Made by a program: the position numbers and the translations under genes. The notes beneath the pieces are model-generated. The model was not told the origin of the DNA. It was given only the letters and a program-made list of their open reading frames with translations, and did no database searches. Positions 1 through 8,755 of a stretch of 64,000 nt of DNA are shown here, piece by piece. Source of the stretch: Limnohabitans sp. Bal53 (GTDB lineage Bacteria; Pseudomonadota; Gammaproteobacteria; Burkholderiales; Burkholderiaceae_C); the NCBI RefSeq assembly GCF_003063355.1, contig NZ_NESH01000004.1, positions 124,001 to 188,000 on the forward strand. The letters are read 5' to 3'. Every line of letters starts with the position of its first letter. Positions within the stretch are counted from its first letter, which is position 1.

Positions 1-1
1 C

Positions 2-130
2 CACAGCGTGTGCATCAGTCTGGGCCAAGTGAGCGTGAAAGCGCGTGACTTCGCGGTGCAAAACCGCATCAGCCTGATTGCTGAGGCCGACTTGGTCGCG
101 CTGACTGCAGACGTGCTCAAAGGTATTTGA
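2..130 (+). CDS. 3' end of a cut-off gene, possibly a restriction-endonuclease-like (Mrr-type) domain
   Basis: An open frame enters from the left edge and stops at TGA 128-130, giving 42 C-terminal residues. The pattern KARDFAVQNRISLIAEADL resembles the last helix-strand of Mrr-like restriction-endonuclease-fold domains, in which a residue run of the type A..FA..N.I.LI..-.L precedes the C-terminus. That is only a pattern match on a short tail, and the upstream catalytic part lies outside the window. The frame could belong to another family. No neighbour on the left is visible to support the assignment. Confidence 0.4.
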   Translation, partial: HSVCISLGQVSVKARDFAVQNRISLIAEADLVALTADVLKGI

Positions 131-196
131 GTCACTGATCCGTGAACGAATCCGTTCGCACAGTGATGGGATCAGGGCGCTGAGTGGGGCTTTTTG

Positions 197-264
197 GTAT
201 ACAGGAAGTGCGTTTTTGCTCAAATATTGAGCAATATTTGATGGAAAATGCATTTCCTGTATAC
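197..264. promoter_or_regulatory. 68-bp near-perfect palindrome with GTATAC boxes, candidate GntR operator
   Basis: The outer arms GTATACAGGAAGTGC (197-211) and GCATTTCCTGTATAC (250-264) are inverted with one mismatch. An inner perfect 10-bp inverted repeat, TCAAATATTG / CAATATTTGA (220-229 / 232-241), shares exactly the same centre at 230.5. Together the 33-bp arms match at about 28 of 33 positions around a 2-nt centre. FCD-type GntR regulators typically bind short palindromes of the TTGTATACAA kind, and the regulator gene starts about 50 bp downstream, so autoregulation is likely. The two GTATAC centres are 62 bp apart, close to six helical turns. The structure could also fold as RNA. Confidence 0.65.
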
Positions 265-313
265 AACTGTGGGCTTGAAGGTGGTTTAATACGGCTTTTA
301 TTTGAACAGCCGT

Positions 314-1093
314 ATGCCCATCACCCCCCTTTGTGCCCCGCACACCGACAGCCCTGACAGCGAGCTTGAAGGCGGCTCGCAAGCGGTCAAGGCCCAGCAG
401 CGTCTGCGCGAGCTGATTTTGGCGGGGCAATTGCCAGCGGGCACCCGCATTGCTGAGCTGGCGCTGGTGGAACGCTTGGGCATGTCGCGCACCCCCATTC
501 GCGCTGCTCTGATGCGCTTGGGCGAAGAAGGCCTGCTGCAAGCGCTGCCTGGTGGTGGTTATGCGGTGCGCACTTTTTCCGAGCGGGAAGTGGCCGACGC
601 CATCGAGCTGCGAGGCACCTTGGAGGGCCTGGCCGCGCGCTTGGCCGCAGAGCGTGGTGTGCGCCCAGCCCTGCTGCAAGAAGCCAGCGCCTGCCTGGAC
701 CAGATCGATTCTCTGCTGCAACCCGGTAGCCTAGACGATGCGCACTTTTCGGGCTATGTGCGTCTCAATGCCCATTTCCACAAGCTGCTGGCCGAGATGG
801 CCGACAGCGCCTTGCTGGCGCGCGAAATCGAACGCGCCTCGGGCTTGCCTTTTGCTTCGCCATCGGGTTTTGTGGGCGTGCAGGCCCACAGCCCCGATGC
901 CCGCGACACCCTGGTGGTGGCCCAGCACCAGCACCGCCAAGTGCTGCAGGCCATCGCCCAGCGCGAAGCGGGCCGGGCCGAATCACTGATGCGTGAGCAT
1001 TCGCGCATTGCCCGTCATCACTTGGGCATGGCCCTGCTCAATCCCCAAGCCTCGGTCACACCCGGGGTCCAACTCATCCGCAACAAACGCTGA
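314..1093 (+). CDS. GntR-family transcriptional regulator (FCD subfamily, VanR-like)
   Basis: This is a transcription factor of about 259 residues. An N-terminal winged helix (about residues 25-90, with the signature ERLGMSRTPIRAALMRLGEEG) is followed by an all-helical FCD ligand domain (about 95-235) that in this family binds small organic acids. The oxygenase gene begins four bases after its stop, so the two form one transcription unit, and the regulator probably controls aromatic-acid turnover in the way VanR controls vanillate demethylase genes. The start is uncertain: ATG 314 is preferred, but TTG 302 is in frame and neither has a clear ribosome site. The palindrome at 197-264 is its likely operator. 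Confidence 0.85.
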   Translation: MPITPLCAPHTDSPDSELEGGSQAVKAQQRLRELILAGQLPAGTRIAELALVERLGMSRTPIRAALMRLGEEGLLQALPGGGYAVRTFSEREVADAIELRGTLEGLAARLAAERGVRPALLQEASACLDQIDSLLQPGSLDDAHFSGYVRLNAHFHKLLAEMADSALLAREIERASGLPFASPSGFVGVQAHSPDARDTLVVAQHQHRQVLQAIAQREAGRAESLMREHSRIARHHLGMALLNPQASVTPGVQLIRNKR

Positions 1094-1096
1094 AAC

Positions 1097-2149
1097 ATGT
1101 TCATCAAAAACACCTGGTACGTGGCCTGCACCGTGGCCGAACTCGACGCCTTGGGCGACAAACCCCTGGGCCGCACCATCTGCAACGAAAAAATGGCCCT
1201 CTTTAAAGGTCCGGACGGCCGTGTGGCGGCGGTGGAGGATTTTTGTCCGCACCGTGGCGCACCTTTGTCTCTGGGCAAAGTCTGCAAAGGTCATTTGCAA
1301 TGCGGCTACCACGGCTTGGAAATGGGCACCGATGGCAAAACCGTGCAGATGCCCGGCCAGCGCGTGCGTGGTTTTCCCGCCATCAAAGCTTATGCCGTGG
1401 TCGAGCGTTATGGTTTTGTCTGGGTCTGGCCGGGTGACCAAGCCCAAGCCGACGAGGCGAAAATGCCGGTCTTTGAGTTTTTTGATAACCCGGCTTGGGC
1501 CTACGGCGGCGGTCTGTACCACGTCAAGGCCGACTACCGCCTGATGGTCGACAACCTGATGGACCTGACGCACGAGACTTATGTGCACGCTAACAGCATT
1601 GGTCAGCCTGAGATCGACGAGACGCCTTGCACCACCACGGTGGCGGGTGACCAGGTCATTTTGCAGCGGCACATGACGGGCATTCAGGCGCCACCGTTTT
1701 GGCAAATGGCCATGAGTGCCAATGGCCTGGACCCGCAGGCCAAGGTAGACCGCTGGCAAATTTGCCGATTCACGCCGCCCAGCCACATCATGATCGACGT
1801 GGGCGTGGCGCTGGCAGGACACGGTGGCTTTGATGCGCCGCCTGAAGTCAAAGCCTACAGCGTAGTGGTGGACTTCATCACCCCCGAGACCGAGACCTCG
1901 CATTGGTACCACTGGGGCATGGCGCGCCAGTTCAAGCCCGAAGACGCCGAGCTGACCGACAAAATCCGTGCTGGCCAAGGCGGCATCTTCAACGAAGACA
2001 TGGAGATGCTGCAATTGCAGCAAGCCAACATCAGCCAATGGCCTGAGCGCAAACTTTTGATGCTCAACATCGACTCGGGCGGCGTGCAGTCGCGTCGCAT
2101 CATCGACCGTTTGCTGGCCCAAGAAAACGCCTCTGAGACCACCGCATGA
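1097..2149 (+). CDS. Rieske non-heme iron oxygenase, vanillate O-demethylase VanA-like
   Basis: This is the 350-residue oxygenase component of a two- or three-part aromatic oxygenase. The Rieske site is visible as C50-P-H52 and C69-G-Y-H72, binding a 2Fe-2S cluster. The mononuclear iron site follows in NLMDLTHETYVH (about residues 149-160), with the bridging Asp and two His. Length and sequence resemble VanA, which removes the O-methyl group of vanillate as formaldehyde, but related demethylases and dicamba-type enzymes share these motifs, so the substrate is inferred. The gene lies directly after the GntR regulator and overlaps the ferredoxin gene by four bases (ATGA), so the proteins are probably made together. 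Confidence 0.85.
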   Translation: MFIKNTWYVACTVAELDALGDKPLGRTICNEKMALFKGPDGRVAAVEDFCPHRGAPLSLGKVCKGHLQCGYHGLEMGTDGKTVQMPGQRVRGFPAIKAYAVVERYGFVWVWPGDQAQADEAKMPVFEFFDNPAWAYGGGLYHVKADYRLMVDNLMDLTHETYVHANSIGQPEIDETPCTTTVAGDQVILQRHMTGIQAPPFWQMAMSANGLDPQAKVDRWQICRFTPPSHIMIDVGVALAGHGGFDAPPEVKAYSVVVDFITPETETSHWYHWGMARQFKPEDAELTDKIRAGQGGIFNEDMEMLQLQQANISQWPERKLLMLNIDSGGVQSRRIIDRLLAQENASETTA

Positions 2150-2454
2150 GCACACCCGATTTGACCCAAACCCCCATCAACGCTGACGGCAGCTTCGAAG
2201 TCCACTTGCAAAAAAGTGGCCAGACCTTACAGGTGGGCAAAACGCAAAGCATTCTGAACGCGCTGCAAGACGCGGGCCACGAGGTGCCGTTTTCCTGCTC
2301 ACAAGGCGTTTGCGGCACCTGCCTGACCCAGGTGATCGCAGGCACCCCAGACCACTGGGACATGTTCCTCACCCCAGAGGAGCAAGAGGCCAACACACAG
2401 ATGCTGATCTGCTGCTCGCGCAGCCAGACGGCGCGTTTGGTGCTGGATCTCTGA
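2146..2454 (+). CDS. Stand-alone plant-type 2Fe-2S ferredoxin, VanB C-terminal-domain-like
   Basis: This 102-residue electron carrier has the cysteine pattern C-x4-C-x2-C (CSQGVCGTC, about residues 50-58) and a fourth Cys near residue 86 (LICC). It resembles the C-terminal ferredoxin domain of VanB-type reductases (about 315 residues), but the FAD/NAD-binding part that normally comes first is absent and no such frame lies upstream, where the oxygenase coding sequence sits. It therefore probably passes electrons to the Rieske oxygenase and must be reduced by a flavoprotein encoded elsewhere. The ATG overlaps the oxygenase stop. It converges on argA with no spacer. Confidence 0.85.
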   Translation: MSTPDLTQTPINADGSFEVHLQKSGQTLQVGKTQSILNALQDAGHEVPFSCSQGVCGTCLTQVIAGTPDHWDMFLTPEEQEANTQMLICCSRSQTARLVLDL

Positions 2455-3801
2455 TCAGAGCTTTTTGACCAATACCTGGCTTTTGCGGTCCCAGTTGTAT
2501 TTGCGTTTGCGGGCCTCCGGCAGCCAGTCCGGGTCCACTTGTACAAAGCCGCGCTTGATGAACCAGTGCATGGTGCGCGTGGTCAACACGAAGATGCTTT
2601 TGAGGCCCATGGCACGGGCGCGTTGCTCGATGCGTTTGAGCACCTTTTCGCCATCGCCCTGACCTTGTGACTGGGGCGACACGGTGAGCGCCGCCATCTC
2701 TGCGGTTTTGGTTTCGGGGTAAGGGTAGAGCGCTGCGCAGGCAAAAATCACACCATCGTGGTCGATGATGGTGTAGTGGTCGATGTCGCGTTCGATCTCG
2801 GTGCGGTCGCGCTTGACCAATGTGCCGTCTTTCTCAAACGGCTCGATCAGCTGCAAGATGCCGCCCACGTCATCGGCGCTGGCCTCGCGCAACTCTTCGA
2901 GTTTTTCATCGACCACCATGGTGCCGATGCCGTCGTGCACATACACCTCCAAGAGCAGCGAGCCGTCCACCGCAAAGGGCAGGATGTGTGAGCGCTCCAC
3001 GCCTTCTTCGCACGCTTTCACGCAGTGCTGCAGATAAAAGCCAATGTCGGTCGGCTCGGTCGGCGTGGGCAGCGAAGCGAGCAACTGCTTGGCAGCAGCC
3101 AGGGGCAGCTCGGTGTCGATCGGGTTGTCTTCGCTGGCCGGCTCGCCGGGCTGCATGCGGATGCCCGGGATCTCGGTCAAAAAAATCAGTTTGTCGGCCT
3201 GCAATTCGGCGGCCACGCTGGTGGCCACTTCTTCCATGGCCAAGTTGAAGGCCTCGCCCGTGGGAGAAAACCCGAATGGCGACAGAAGCACCATCGCGCC
3301 CATGTCCAGCGTGCGCATGATACCGTCCACATCCACCTTGCGCACCAGGCCCGAGTGGATGAAGTCCACCCCGTCCACAATGCCCACGGGCCGCGCCGTG
3401 ATGAAGTTGCCAGAAATCACCCGCACGGTGGAGCCTGCCATGGGCGTGTTGGGCAAGCCTTGGCTGAAAGCGGCCTCAATCTCGTAGCGCAGTTGGCCAG
3501 CAGCCTCTTGGGCGCAGTCCAGCGCCACACTGTCGGTGATGCGGATGCCTTGTGCGTATTTGGGGGTATGCCCCTTGGCCGCCAGTTGTTCGTTCACCTG
3601 CGGGCGAAAGCCGTGTACCAGCACGATCTTCACACCCATGCTTTGAATCAGCGCCAAGTCTTGGGCCAAGTTTTGCAGCTTGCCCGCCGCAATCGCCTCG
3701 CCCGCGATGCCCACCACAAAGGTCTTGCCCCGGTGCATGTGGATGTAAGGCGCCACCGACCGGAACCAGGGCACGAAGGTGAAGTTGAAGACTGTGGACA
3801 T
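2455..3801 (-). CDS. argA: Amino-acid N-acetyltransferase (N-acetylglutamate synthase)
   Basis: This enzyme acetylates L-glutamate with acetyl-CoA, the first step of arginine synthesis in the cytoplasm. At 448 residues it has the classic ArgA layout: an amino-acid-kinase-like N-terminal domain (about 1-290, with FVVGIAGEA and KIVLVHGFRPQVNEQL), where arginine usually binds for feedback inhibition, and a C-terminal GNAT domain (about 300-448, with the acetyl-CoA loop SQGQGDGEKVLKRIEQRA). Length matches the family. The start ATG at 3801 faces hrpA across a short divergent gap. The gene is monocistronic as far as can be seen. Confidence 0.93.
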   Translation of the reverse strand: MSTVFNFTFVPWFRSVAPYIHMHRGKTFVVGIAGEAIAAGKLQNLAQDLALIQSMGVKIVLVHGFRPQVNEQLAAKGHTPKYAQGIRITDSVALDCAQEAAGQLRYEIEAAFSQGLPNTPMAGSTVRVISGNFITARPVGIVDGVDFIHSGLVRKVDVDGIMRTLDMGAMVLLSPFGFSPTGEAFNLAMEEVATSVAAELQADKLIFLTEIPGIRMQPGEPASEDNPIDTELPLAAAKQLLASLPTPTEPTDIGFYLQHCVKACEEGVERSHILPFAVDGSLLLEVYVHDGIGTMVVDEKLEELREASADDVGGILQLIEPFEKDGTLVKRDRTEIERDIDHYTIIDHDGVIFACAALYPYPETKTAEMAALTVSPQSQGQGDGEKVLKRIEQRARAMGLKSIFVLTTRTMHWFIKRGFVQVDPDWLPEARKRKYNWDRKSQVLVKKL

Positions 3802-3892
3802 GGGTGGTCAATCGGCGGCGAAAGTGGCAGGTGGCGCGGGGCTGGGATAATCCCCCGCTGTTCTTGCCTTGATTTTCACAGAAGTTTCCGCC

Positions 3893-6800
3893 TTGTCTGA
3901 CACCCCCCTCCAAATCGACTTCCCCGAAGGCCTGCCCGTCTCGGCCCGCCGTGACGAAATCATGGCCGCCATGGACCAACACCAGGTCATCATCGTCTGC
4001 GGTGAAACCGGCTCGGGCAAGACCACGCAGCTGCCCAAAATCGCGCTGATGTTGGGACGCGGCAAGCTCAACGCCAAACCGGGTGAGCGGGCACGGCTGA
4101 TCGGACACACCCAGCCCCGGCGCATTGCGGCCAGCTCGGTGGCCAAACGGATTGCCGAAGAACTCAAGACCCCGCTGGGCGAGGTGGTGGGCTTCAAGGT
4201 GCGGTTTCAGGATCGACTCTCCAAAAACGCCTCGGTCAAGCTCATGACCGACGGCATCTTGTTGGCCGAAACGCAGACCGACCCGCTGCTGCAAGCCTAC
4301 GACACCATCATCATCGACGAGGCGCACGAACGCAGCCTGAACATTGACTTTTTACTGGGCTACCTGCGCCAAATCCTGCCGCGCAGGCCGGACCTGAAGA
4401 TCGTGGTCACCTCGGCCACCATCGACGCCGACCGCTTTGCCAAGCACTTTGCCTCGCGCAACGGACCGGCCCCGGTCATCATGGTCTCGGGCCGCACCTT
4501 CCCGGTGGAGCAGCGCTACCGCCCGTTTGAAGAGTCGCGTGACTATGGCCTGAATGACGCGATTGCAGACGGCGTGGATGAACTTTGGCAAGGCGGGGCA
4601 GGGGGCGACATCCTGATCTTTTTGCCCGGCGAGCGCGAAATCCGCGAAGCCGCCGACCACCTGCGCAAGCACTTGGCACACCAGCCGCTCACGCGAGGCG
4701 CCGAAGTGTTGCCGTTGTTTGCCCGCCTCTCGCAGGCCGAGCAAGACCAGATTTTTGAAGCGTCCAACGGCCGCCGCATCGTGCTGGCCACCAACGTGGC
4801 CGAAACGTCTTTAACGGTGCCCGGCATCCGTTATGTCATCGACGCGGGCACAGCGCGGGTCAAGCGCTACAGCCTGCGCAGCAAGGTCGAGCAGCTGCTG
4901 GTCGAGCCCATCAGCCAAGCGGCGGCGAATCAGCGTGCGGGCCGCTGCGGCCGTGTGGCCAACGGCATTTGCATTCGCCTGTACGACGAGAAAGACTTTG
5001 CGGGGCGCCCGCGCTTTACCGATCCGGAAATCCTGCGCTCGTCCTTGGCCGGCGTGATCTTGCGCATGAAGAGCCTGCACCTGGGAGTGGTGGAAGACTT
5101 CCCGTTCATCGAAGCGCCCTCCAAACGGGCGATCACCGACGGCTACCAACTGCTGGCCGAGCTGGGCGCGGTGGACGACGACAACGAACTCACCCCCATT
5201 GGCCAAGAGCTGGCCCGCTTACCGCTGGACCCGCGTGTGGGCCGCATGATTTTGGAAGCGCGTGGCCGCAACGCGCTCCAAGAGGTGCTGGTGATCGCCA
5301 GCGCCATGAGCGTGCAAGACGTGCGCGACCGCCCGATGGACGCGCAAGCCCAGGCCGATCAGCAACACGCGAAGTTTGACGACGACAAGAGTGAATTCAC
5401 CGGGTATCTGAAGCTGTGGAAATGGATTCATGACGCACGGGGTGGCGAGCCCCTTGCCCGTTCTGACGTCAAGTCAAGTGCGAGCATGCCAAGCGGGCAG
5501 AAAACCATGGATCGCTTCGTTCCTCGCGATGACAGATCCTCCGTCATGGCGAGCGAAGCGCGGCAATCGATTGGTATTCAGGATGGATCGCCGCGTCGCT
5601 CCGCTCCTCGCGATGACGGCGCCCGAACCATCCAACCTACTCACAAACTCAGCAACCGCCAATACGACCAACTGCTGCGCCAGAACTTCATCAACATCCG
5701 GCGCGTGCGCGAGTGGCGGGACACACACACCCAGCTGCTCACTGTGGTGGCCGAGCACAAGTGGCGCATCAACACGCAGCCCGCCACTTATGAGCAGCTG
5801 CACCTGTCCATGCTGGCGGGCCTGCTGGGCAACGTGGGTTACAAGCTGGAAGACGAAGAAGCCTATCTGGGCGCACGCGGTATCAAGTTTCACAAGCACC
5901 CCGGCGCACACCTCTCCAAAAAGCCCGGCCGCTGGATCGTGGTGGCCGAGTTGGTGGAGACCACGCGCCTGTTTGGCCGGGGCATTGCCACGATTGAGCC
6001 GCAATGGCTGGAGCAAGTCGGCGCGCACCTGCTGCGCAAACAAGTGCTCGACCCGCATTGGGAGAAGAAATCCGCCGAAGTGGTGGCTTTGGAGCGGGCC
6101 ACGCTGTATGGCCTGGTGGTTTACAGCGGGCGGCGCACGGCCTACAGCCGGCTGGACCTGCACGGCGCGCGCGACATCTTCATCCGCGAAGCCTTGGTGG
6201 GCGACCAGTGGGAGACCAAGCTGCCTTTTTTGGCCGCCAACCACAAGATGATCGCCAAGGTCGAAGAGCTGGAACACAAGTCGCGCAGGCAAGACGTGCT
6301 GGTGGACGACGAGCTGATTTATGCCTTTTATGACCAGCAAATCCCGCCCGAGGTGTGCAGCGGCCGCCTGCTTGAAGACTGGTACCGGCACGAGAGCATC
6401 AAGCAGCCACGCCTGCTGATGCTGACGCGCGAAGAGCTGATGCGCCACGAAGCCGCAGGCATCACCACGCAAGCCTTCCCCAAACAGATCCGTTTGGGAG
6501 GTACCGATTGCACGGCCACTTATTTGCACCAACCGGGCGATGCCCGCGATGGGGTCACCGTGACGGTGCCGCTGTTTGTGCTGAACCAAGTGAGCGAAGA
6601 CCGCTGCGAATGGCTGGTGCCTGGTCTGCTCAAAGACAAAATCCAGGCCCTGCTCAAAAGCCTGCCGCAGCGCCCGCGCAGCCGCTTTGTGCCGCTGCCC
6701 GAATCGGCCACGCGCTTGGCCGCTGAGCTGTCGGTGCCCGAGCTGTTTGGCAGCGGGTCGCTCACCGACGTGTTGCTCAAAAAAGCCCGCGACGAAACCA

Positions 6801-7999
6801 GCCTCGACATCAAGCGAACCGATTTCAAACACGAGATGCTCAGCCCGCATTTGTTCATGAATCTGCTGGTGGTGGACGAGCACGGCCGCCAGCTCGGCAT
6901 GGGCCGCAACCTGGGCGCGCTCAAAGGCGAACTGGGGGCCAAGGCGCGTGGCGCGTTCCAGGCGCTGGCGCAGCTGAAAGTCGCGGCCAGTCCCTTACCT
7001 GCGAATGCCCCTCAAAACAACGTGGACCCATCTGCCGTCATTGCGAGCGAAGCGCAGCAATCCACCCAACGCGCACCCGCCACCGCCAAAGCCGGTAGTT
7101 CCGTCATGGCGAGCGAAGCGCGGCAATCCAGCCAACGCACCCCCGCACCCCCCCAGCGCTACACCGCCTGGACCTTTGGCGAACTGCCCGAGCTCATGGA
7201 AATCAGCAAAGGTGGCCAGACCCTGATCGGCTTCCCCGCGCTGGTGGACGTGCAAGACGCCGTCACCATCGAGGTGTTTGACGAGCCCGATGTGGCGGCT
7301 GCCAAAAACCGCGCGGGCCTGCGCCGCTTGTTTGCGCTGCAAATCAAAGACGCGCTCAAGTACCTTGAGAAAAACATCCCTGACCTGCAAAAAATGGCCG
7401 TGGCCTACATGCCGCTGGGCACGGCCGACGAGCTCAAAAACCAAATCATTGATGTGGCACTCGACCGCGCCTTTTTGCTCGACCCGCTGCCCAATGACGA
7501 GACCACCTTCAAGCGCCGCATTGACGAGGGCAGGGGGCGTCTGACCTTGATCGCCAACGAAGTGGCCCGGCTGGCGGGCACCATCTTGCTGGAGTTTGGC
7601 GCGGCCACCCGCAAGATCAAAGACACCAAAAACGCGCCCGACGCGACGGCAGACTGCGCGCAGCAACTGCAACGCCTGATGCCCAAAAACTTCATGGCCG
7701 CCACCCCGTGGCCGCAACTGCAGCACTGCGCCCGCTACCTCAAAGCCGTGACCCTGCGCCTGGATAAATACCGCGCCGACCCCGCCCGTGACGCCCAGCG
7801 CCTGGCGGAGCTGAAACCGCAAGAGCAACGCTACTGGCGTCTGGTGGCCGAACGCAAGGGCGCGCAAGACGCCCGCATGCTGGAGTTCCGCTGGTTACTG
7901 GAAGAGTTGCGCGTGAGCTTCTTCGCCCAAGAGCTGCGCACCCCGCAACCGGTCAGCATCAAGCGGCTGGAGAAGGCTTGGGGGCAGTTGAACCATTGA
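3893..7999 (+). CDS. hrpA: ATP-dependent RNA helicase HrpA (DEAH box) with repeat-derived insertions
   Basis: This is a DEAH-box RNA helicase of about 1368 residues. Walker A GETGSGKTTQ and the DEAH box IIIDEAHERS lie in the first RecA domain, NQRAGRCGR is motif VI in the second, and the long C-terminal part (with DUF3418-type sequence) is typical of HrpA. E. coli HrpA is about 1300 residues. The excess here is explained by in-frame copies of a palindromic dispersed repeat at 5508-5619, 7034-7063 and 7101-7129, which add low-complexity segments such as VMASEARQS. The start is uncertain: TTG 3893 is preferred because an extended -10 (TGGGATAAT, about 3843-3851) lies 42 bp upstream and AGAAG just before it; TTG 3869 and ATG 3962 are alternatives. 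Confidence 0.9.
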   Translation: MSDTPLQIDFPEGLPVSARRDEIMAAMDQHQVIIVCGETGSGKTTQLPKIALMLGRGKLNAKPGERARLIGHTQPRRIAASSVAKRIAEELKTPLGEVVGFKVRFQDRLSKNASVKLMTDGILLAETQTDPLLQAYDTIIIDEAHERSLNIDFLLGYLRQILPRRPDLKIVVTSATIDADRFAKHFASRNGPAPVIMVSGRTFPVEQRYRPFEESRDYGLNDAIADGVDELWQGGAGGDILIFLPGEREIREAADHLRKHLAHQPLTRGAEVLPLFARLSQAEQDQIFEASNGRRIVLATNVAETSLTVPGIRYVIDAGTARVKRYSLRSKVEQLLVEPISQAAANQRAGRCGRVANGICIRLYDEKDFAGRPRFTDPEILRSSLAGVILRMKSLHLGVVEDFPFIEAPSKRAITDGYQLLAELGAVDDDNELTPIGQELARLPLDPRVGRMILEARGRNALQEVLVIASAMSVQDVRDRPMDAQAQADQQHAKFDDDKSEFTGYLKLWKWIHDARGGEPLARSDVKSSASMPSGQKTMDRFVPRDDRSSVMASEARQSIGIQDGSPRRSAPRDDGARTIQPTHKLSNRQYDQLLRQNFINIRRVREWRDTHTQLLTVVAEHKWRINTQPATYEQLHLSMLAGLLGNVGYKLEDEEAYLGARGIKFHKHPGAHLSKKPGRWIVVAELVETTRLFGRGIATIEPQWLEQVGAHLLRKQVLDPHWEKKSAEVVALERATLYGLVVYSGRRTAYSRLDLHGARDIFIREALVGDQWETKLPFLAANHKMIAKVEELEHKSRRQDVLVDDELIYAFYDQQIPPEVCSGRLLEDWYRHESIKQPRLLMLTREELMRHEAAGITTQAFPKQIRLGGTDCTATYLHQPGDARDGVTVTVPLFVLNQVSEDRCEWLVPGLLKDKIQALLKSLPQRPRSRFVPLPESATRLAAELSVPELFGSGSLTDVLLKKARDETSLDIKRTDFKHEMLSPHLFMNLLVVDEHGRQLGMGRNLGALKGELGAKARGAFQALAQLKVAASPLPANAPQNNVDPSAVIASEAQQSTQRAPATAKAGSSVMASEARQSSQRTPAPPQRYTAWTFGELPELMEISKGGQTLIGFPALVDVQDAVTIEVFDEPDVAAAKNRAGLRRLFALQIKDALKYLEKNIPDLQKMAVAYMPLGTADELKNQIIDVALDRAFLLDPLPNDETTFKRRIDEGRGRLTLIANEVARLAGTILLEFGAATRKIKDTKNAPDATADCAQQLQRLMPKNFMAATPWPQLQHCARYLKAVTLRLDKYRADPARDAQRLAELKPQEQRYWRLVAERKGAQDARMLEFRWLLEELRVSFFAQELRTPQPVSIKRLEKAWGQLNH
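5508..5619. repeat. Palindromic dispersed repeat (three half-units) inside hrpA
   Basis: Three related half-units occur in alternating orientation. TGGATCGCTTCG... (5508-5533) and TGGATCGCCGCGTCG... (5584-5619) both end in CTCGCGATGAC. Between them lies the inverse unit CCGTCATGGCGAGCGAAG... (5541-5569). Motifs of this CGTCATxGCGAGCGAAGCG type are known as abundant dispersed palindromes in several proteobacteria. Here the block stays in the hrpA reading frame and encodes roughly 35-40 low-complexity residues between helicase core segments. Confidence 0.8.
7034..7063 (+). repeat. Dispersed repeat half-unit inside hrpA (copy 2)
   Basis: The sequence GCCGTCATTGCGAGCGAAGC and the following CAGCAATCC match the half-unit at 5541-5569 with a few changes. 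It is in frame and encodes AVIASEAQQS. Confidence 0.75.
7101..7129 (+). repeat. Dispersed repeat half-unit inside hrpA (copy 3)
   Basis: The sequence CCGTCATGGCGAGCGAAGCG followed by CGGCAATCC is identical to the unit at 5541-5569 over nearly its whole length. It is in frame, encodes VMASEARQS and lies only 37 bp after copy 2 in the same orientation, so the two form a short tandem. Confidence 0.8.
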
Positions 8000-8039
8000 G
8001 GGGTGTATGCGCTGGCCCCCTGTGGGCATGCGAATTTGG

Positions 8040-8666
8040 TCAAAGCGATTGCTGGTAACGCGCCAGCATCTCGGCTTGGGCTTCCACCTCGATCTCTTCA
8101 CCCCTGAAGCTGCGGATCTGGTCGCGCAGCATCTCGCCCATGCTGGGCAGTTGCGCTCGGTCGATGTGGCGCGAGGCCTCCCACAAGCGCGAGCGCATGA
8201 ACGCCTTGGCGCAATGCAGGTACACCGACGTCACCGTCAAGCGGATCACCAGCGCGGGCGTGCGCCGCGCATCGGTGCACAGTGCCAGGTCAGCCGGGTC
8301 GGTGGACAGCACGGCACGGCCATTGACGCGCAAGGTCTCGTCAAAACCCGGCACCATGAACAAAGTGCCCAAGTGGCCCGTGGCGATGATGTTCTCCAGC
8401 GTGTCCAGCCGGTTGTTGCCCGGCGCATCGGGCAAGACCAGCGTTTGCGCGTCGAGTACCTTCACAAAACCCGCATCGCCACCACGAGGCGACGCGTCCA
8501 TGTGCCCGTCTGCATCGCTGCTGGTCAGCACCACAAACGGCGACAAGCCAATGAACTGCGTCGCATGCGGATCGAGCGACGGGATTTCTTTTTTGCGCGC
8601 ACGCTCACGGGTGGGGCCGAAGAGCTGGCGCAGGGCGGGGAGGGTGGTGATGTGATGCTGTTGCAT
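8040..8666 (-). CDS. Pyridoxamine 5'-phosphate oxidase (PPOX) family flavin-binding protein
   Basis: This is a split-beta-barrel FMN-binding protein of about 208 residues. The central stretch FVVLTSSDADGHMDASPRGG and the later LENIIATGHLGTLFMVPG are typical of the MSMEG_1061-like branch of the PPOX superfamily, whose members bind FMN or F420 and mostly have no assigned substrate. It is not expected to be the vitamin B6 enzyme PdxH. ATG 8666 (MQQHHITT) is preferred over ATG 8693 because the extra nine residues look non-conserved. It stands alone, convergent with hrpA. Confidence 0.8.
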   Translation of the reverse strand: MQQHHITTLPALRQLFGPTRERARKKEIPSLDPHATQFIGLSPFVVLTSSDADGHMDASPRGGDAGFVKVLDAQTLVLPDAPGNNRLDTLENIIATGHLGTLFMVPGFDETLRVNGRAVLSTDPADLALCTDARRTPALVIRLTVTSVYLHCAKAFMRSRLWEASRHIDRAQLPSMGEMLRDQIRSFRGEEIEVEAQAEMLARYQQSL

Positions 8667-8755
8667 GGACGGGTTGTTGCGTGCCGAGTGCAAACTTGAG
8701 GCTCGCCGGTATTGACGGCTTGTGATGGAGCACCTGGGGTCAACGGTGTGCTTGA

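Noticed and set aside
983-2155. 390-codon minus-strand frame opposite the Rieske oxygenase
   Set aside because: Shadow frame without recognisable motifs; both metal sites of the oxygenase are on the plus strand.
5474-6883. 469-codon minus-strand frame opposite hrpA
   Set aside because: Shadow frame; helicase motifs on the plus strand continue through this whole region.
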